A stretch of 8,471 bases of DNA from NCBI GenBank assembly GCA_900549495.1, contig UROL01000078.1, positions 1 to 8,471 on the forward strand. The letters are read 5' to 3'. A program made the position numbers and the translations under genes. Below, in pieces: positions 7,253-8,471 of this stretch (position 1 is the first letter of the stretch; each line of letters starts with the position of its first letter). Origin of the DNA: an uncultured Eubacteriales bacterium. Its GTDB lineage: Bacteria; Bacillota; Clostridia; Oscillospirales; Oscillospiraceae. The notes under the pieces are model-generated. The model was not told the DNA's origin. It did not search any database and saw nothing but the letters and a program-made list of their open reading frames with translations.

Positions 7253-7254
7253 AA
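7226..7254 (-). promoter_or_regulatory. Promoter of the kinase-like gene
   Basis: On the minus strand TTGCTA (7249-7254) is followed after 17 bases by TAAAAT (7226-7231). Transcription would start near 7219, leaving a leader of about 70 bases. The element overlaps an 8-bp inverted repeat described separately. Confidence 0.65.
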
Positions 7255-7258
7255 GGGC

Positions 7259-7274
7259 CAACATTGCTATGTTG
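7259..7274. repeat. Small hairpin directly upstream of the radC ribosome site
   Basis: CAACAT (7259-7264) and ATGTTG (7269-7274) are perfect inverted copies around TGCT. The last base is the first G of the GAGGTGA ribosome site of radC (7274-7280). If transcribed, this stem could modestly affect translation start, or it could be a protein-binding site. Confidence 0.4.
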
Positions 7275-7284
7275 AGGTGAAAAA

Positions 7285-7977
7285 ATGATGTCGGTACATG
7301 ATGGACACAGAAAAAGACTCCGCCAGCGCTTTATGGACGAAGGGCTGGACCATTTTTCGGACATACAGGTGCTGGAGCTGCTGCTGTTTTATGCCATTGC
7401 CAGACAGGATACCAACCCCATTGCCCATCGGCTGCTGGATCATTTCGGTTCCCTGTCCCAGGTGCTGGAGGCACCGGTGGAGGAGCTGTGCAAGGTAGAG
7501 GGCGTGGGGGAGAACACGGCGGTGTATCTGCGTCTGGTGACCCAGGTGGGCCGATGGTACCAGAAGGACCGTGCCGCCAGGGTCAAAATGCTGCCCACAT
7601 TGGAGAGCTGCGCCCAATATCTTCAACCCTATTTCTTTGGGCAGAGCGTGGAGACGGTGTATTTACTCTGCCTGGATGCCAAGTGCAAGCTCCTGTGCTG
7701 CCGTAAAATCGCCCAGGGGGATGTGAATTCCACAGACCTGTCCATCCGTAAAATTGTGGAGACGGCGCTGAGCGCCAACGCTTCCAGCGTTCTTCTGGCC
7801 CATAACCATCCCGGTGGCATGGCCATTCCTTCCTATGAGGACATCCACACCACCCAGAATGTGGCGGCTGCCCTTCGGGCGGTGGATGTGAATTTTGTGG
7901 ATCATTTGGTAATCTGTGACGACGATTATGTTTCTTTGATGCAGTCCGGCTATCTGAAAGCCGGGGCGGAGGGATAG
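7285..7977 (+). CDS. radC: RadC family JAB/MPN metalloprotein
   Basis: RadC proteins combine an N-terminal helix-hairpin-helix region with a JAB1/MPN (JAMM-like) zinc-metalloenzyme fold. Their activity is not settled: the E. coli radC102 repair phenotype was later traced to recG, and links to competence and recombination vary by species. This 230-residue protein has the usual family length. [12 protein letters not shown] (5-16) is the conserved start and [15 protein letters not shown] (68-82) the hairpin motif. The metal-binding HNHPGG begins at His173; His173, His175 and Asp186 give the H-x-H-x10-D pattern. The ATG codons at 7285 and 7288 are both served by GAGGTGA (7274-7280), so the start is uncertain by one residue. 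uvrB begins one base after the stop, so the two are almost surely co-transcribed and coupled in translation. This pairing suggests a DNA-related role but does not prove one. Confidence 0.95.
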   Translation: MMSVHDGHRKRLRQRFMDEGLDHFSDIQVLELLLFYAIARQDTNPIAHRLLDHFGSLSQVLEAPVEELCKVEGVGENTAVYLRLVTQVGRWYQKDRAARVKMLPTLESCAQYLQPYFFGQSVETVYLLCLDAKCKLLCCRKIAQGDVNSTDLSIRKIVETALSANASSVLLAHNHPGGMAIPSYEDIHTTQNVAAALRAVDVNFVDHLVICDDDYVSLMQSGYLKAGAEG

Positions 7978-7978
7978 A

Positions 7979-8440
7979 ATGGATAAATTCAAATTGGTTT
8001 CGGAATACCGGCCCTCCGGCGACCAGCCGGAGGCAATCCAGGGCTTGGCCAGGGGCGTTGACCTGGGCCTGCGGGAGCAGACTTTGCTGGGCGTTACAGG
8101 CTCCGGCAAAACCTTCACTATGGCGTCGGTTATTGCAAAGCTGAACCGGCCCACCCTGGTGCTGGCCCATAACAAGACCCTGGCTGCCCAGCTCTGCTCG
8201 GAGTTCCGGGAGTTCTTCCCGGAAAATGCGGTGGAGTATTTTATTTCCTATTACGACTACTACCAGCCGGAGGCCTATATTGCCCATACGGATACCTATA
8301 TCGAGAAGGATGCCTCCATCAACGAAGAAATCGACCGCCTGCGCCACTCCGCTACTGCTGCACTGTTTGAGCGCCGGGATGTAATTGTGGTGGCCTCCGT
8401 TAGCTGCCTGTACGGCCTGGGGGATCCCATTGACTATAAG
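7979..8440 (+). CDS. uvrB: Excinuclease ABC subunit UvrB, N-terminal 154 residues (cut by adapter)
   Basis: UvrB is the helicase-like protein loaded by UvrA at damaged DNA; it verifies the lesion and binds UvrC for incision. Only 154 of roughly 660 residues are genomic. They are typical: [12 protein letters not shown] (9-20, family Q-motif region), Walker A GVTGSGKT (38-45), [13 protein letters not shown] (60-72), and the damage-probing beta-hairpin region with [12 protein letters not shown] (90-101) and the following [16 protein letters not shown]. The domain that resembles the Mfd N-terminus encoded at the other end of the window is present only in part. The ATG at 7979 lies one base after the radC stop, with GGAGGG five bases upstream inside the radC end. 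The reading frame stays open past 8440, but those codons (LSLIHI) come from adapter sequence. The gene is truncated by assembly, not broken in nature. Confidence 0.96.
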
Positions 8441-8471
8441 CTGTCTCTTATACACATCTGACGCTGCCGAC
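8441..8471 (+). other. Nextera/Tn5 adapter sequence (artefact)
   Basis: CTGTCTCTTATACACATCT (8441-8459) is the 19-base Tn5 mosaic end used in Nextera libraries. The 12 bases after it, GACGCTGCCGAC, continue as the reverse complement of the Nextera Read 1 adapter, two bases short of its end. It is untrimmed library sequence at a contig end, not a natural transposon. Confidence 0.98.

Noticed and set aside
7583..8455. A 290-codon minus-strand frame beginning MYKRQ opposite radC and uvrB
   Set aside because: MYKRQ is the translation of the reversed Tn5 mosaic end, a known adapter artefact. The rest is antisense to real genes.
8441..8459. A Tn5-type transposon end as evidence of a mobile element
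   Set aside because: The sequence continues into the synthetic Nextera adapter and sits exactly at the contig end, so it comes from library preparation.

Overview
The window looks like a contig end from a moderately GC-rich Clostridia genome, probably Oscillospirales or a relative. I infer this from strong AGGAGG-type ribosome sites, TATAAT promoters, a Bacillus-like prs-pth-mfd gene order and the protein sequences; no taxonomic marker is present. The gene content is mainly housekeeping and DNA repair, with one sensor-kinase-like gene that departs from its family. I found no mobile element, CRISPR array, tRNA or rRNA.

Layout: on the minus strand, prs (PRPP synthase), pth (peptidyl-tRNA hydrolase) and the first 400 codons of mfd (transcription-repair coupling factor) form one likely operon driven by an extended -10 promoter ahead of prs. 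mfd runs off the left edge. A divergent control region of about 400 bp follows, with the prs promoter facing left and the uvrA promoter facing right. The uvrA promoter carries a possible LexA/DinR box and a 17-bp palindrome over its -10. uvrA is complete. It converges on a minus-strand gene for a soluble histidine-kinase-like protein whose H-box histidine is replaced by arginine; the two genes are separated by a hairpin terminator. A second divergent control region of about 136 bp leads to radC and then uvrB, which starts one base after the radC stop.

How the genes work together: Mfd removes stalled RNA polymerase and recruits UvrA, UvrA loads UvrB on damage, and UvrB hands over to UvrC (not seen here). 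Three of the nucleotide excision repair proteins are therefore encoded within 8.5 kb, but in three transcription units. uvrA and uvrB, often adjacent in Firmicutes, are split by the kinase-like gene and radC.

The last 31 bases are not genomic. They match the Tn5 mosaic end plus the Nextera Read 1 adapter, so uvrB is cut by a sequencing artefact at base 8440, and the codons after that point should be ignored.
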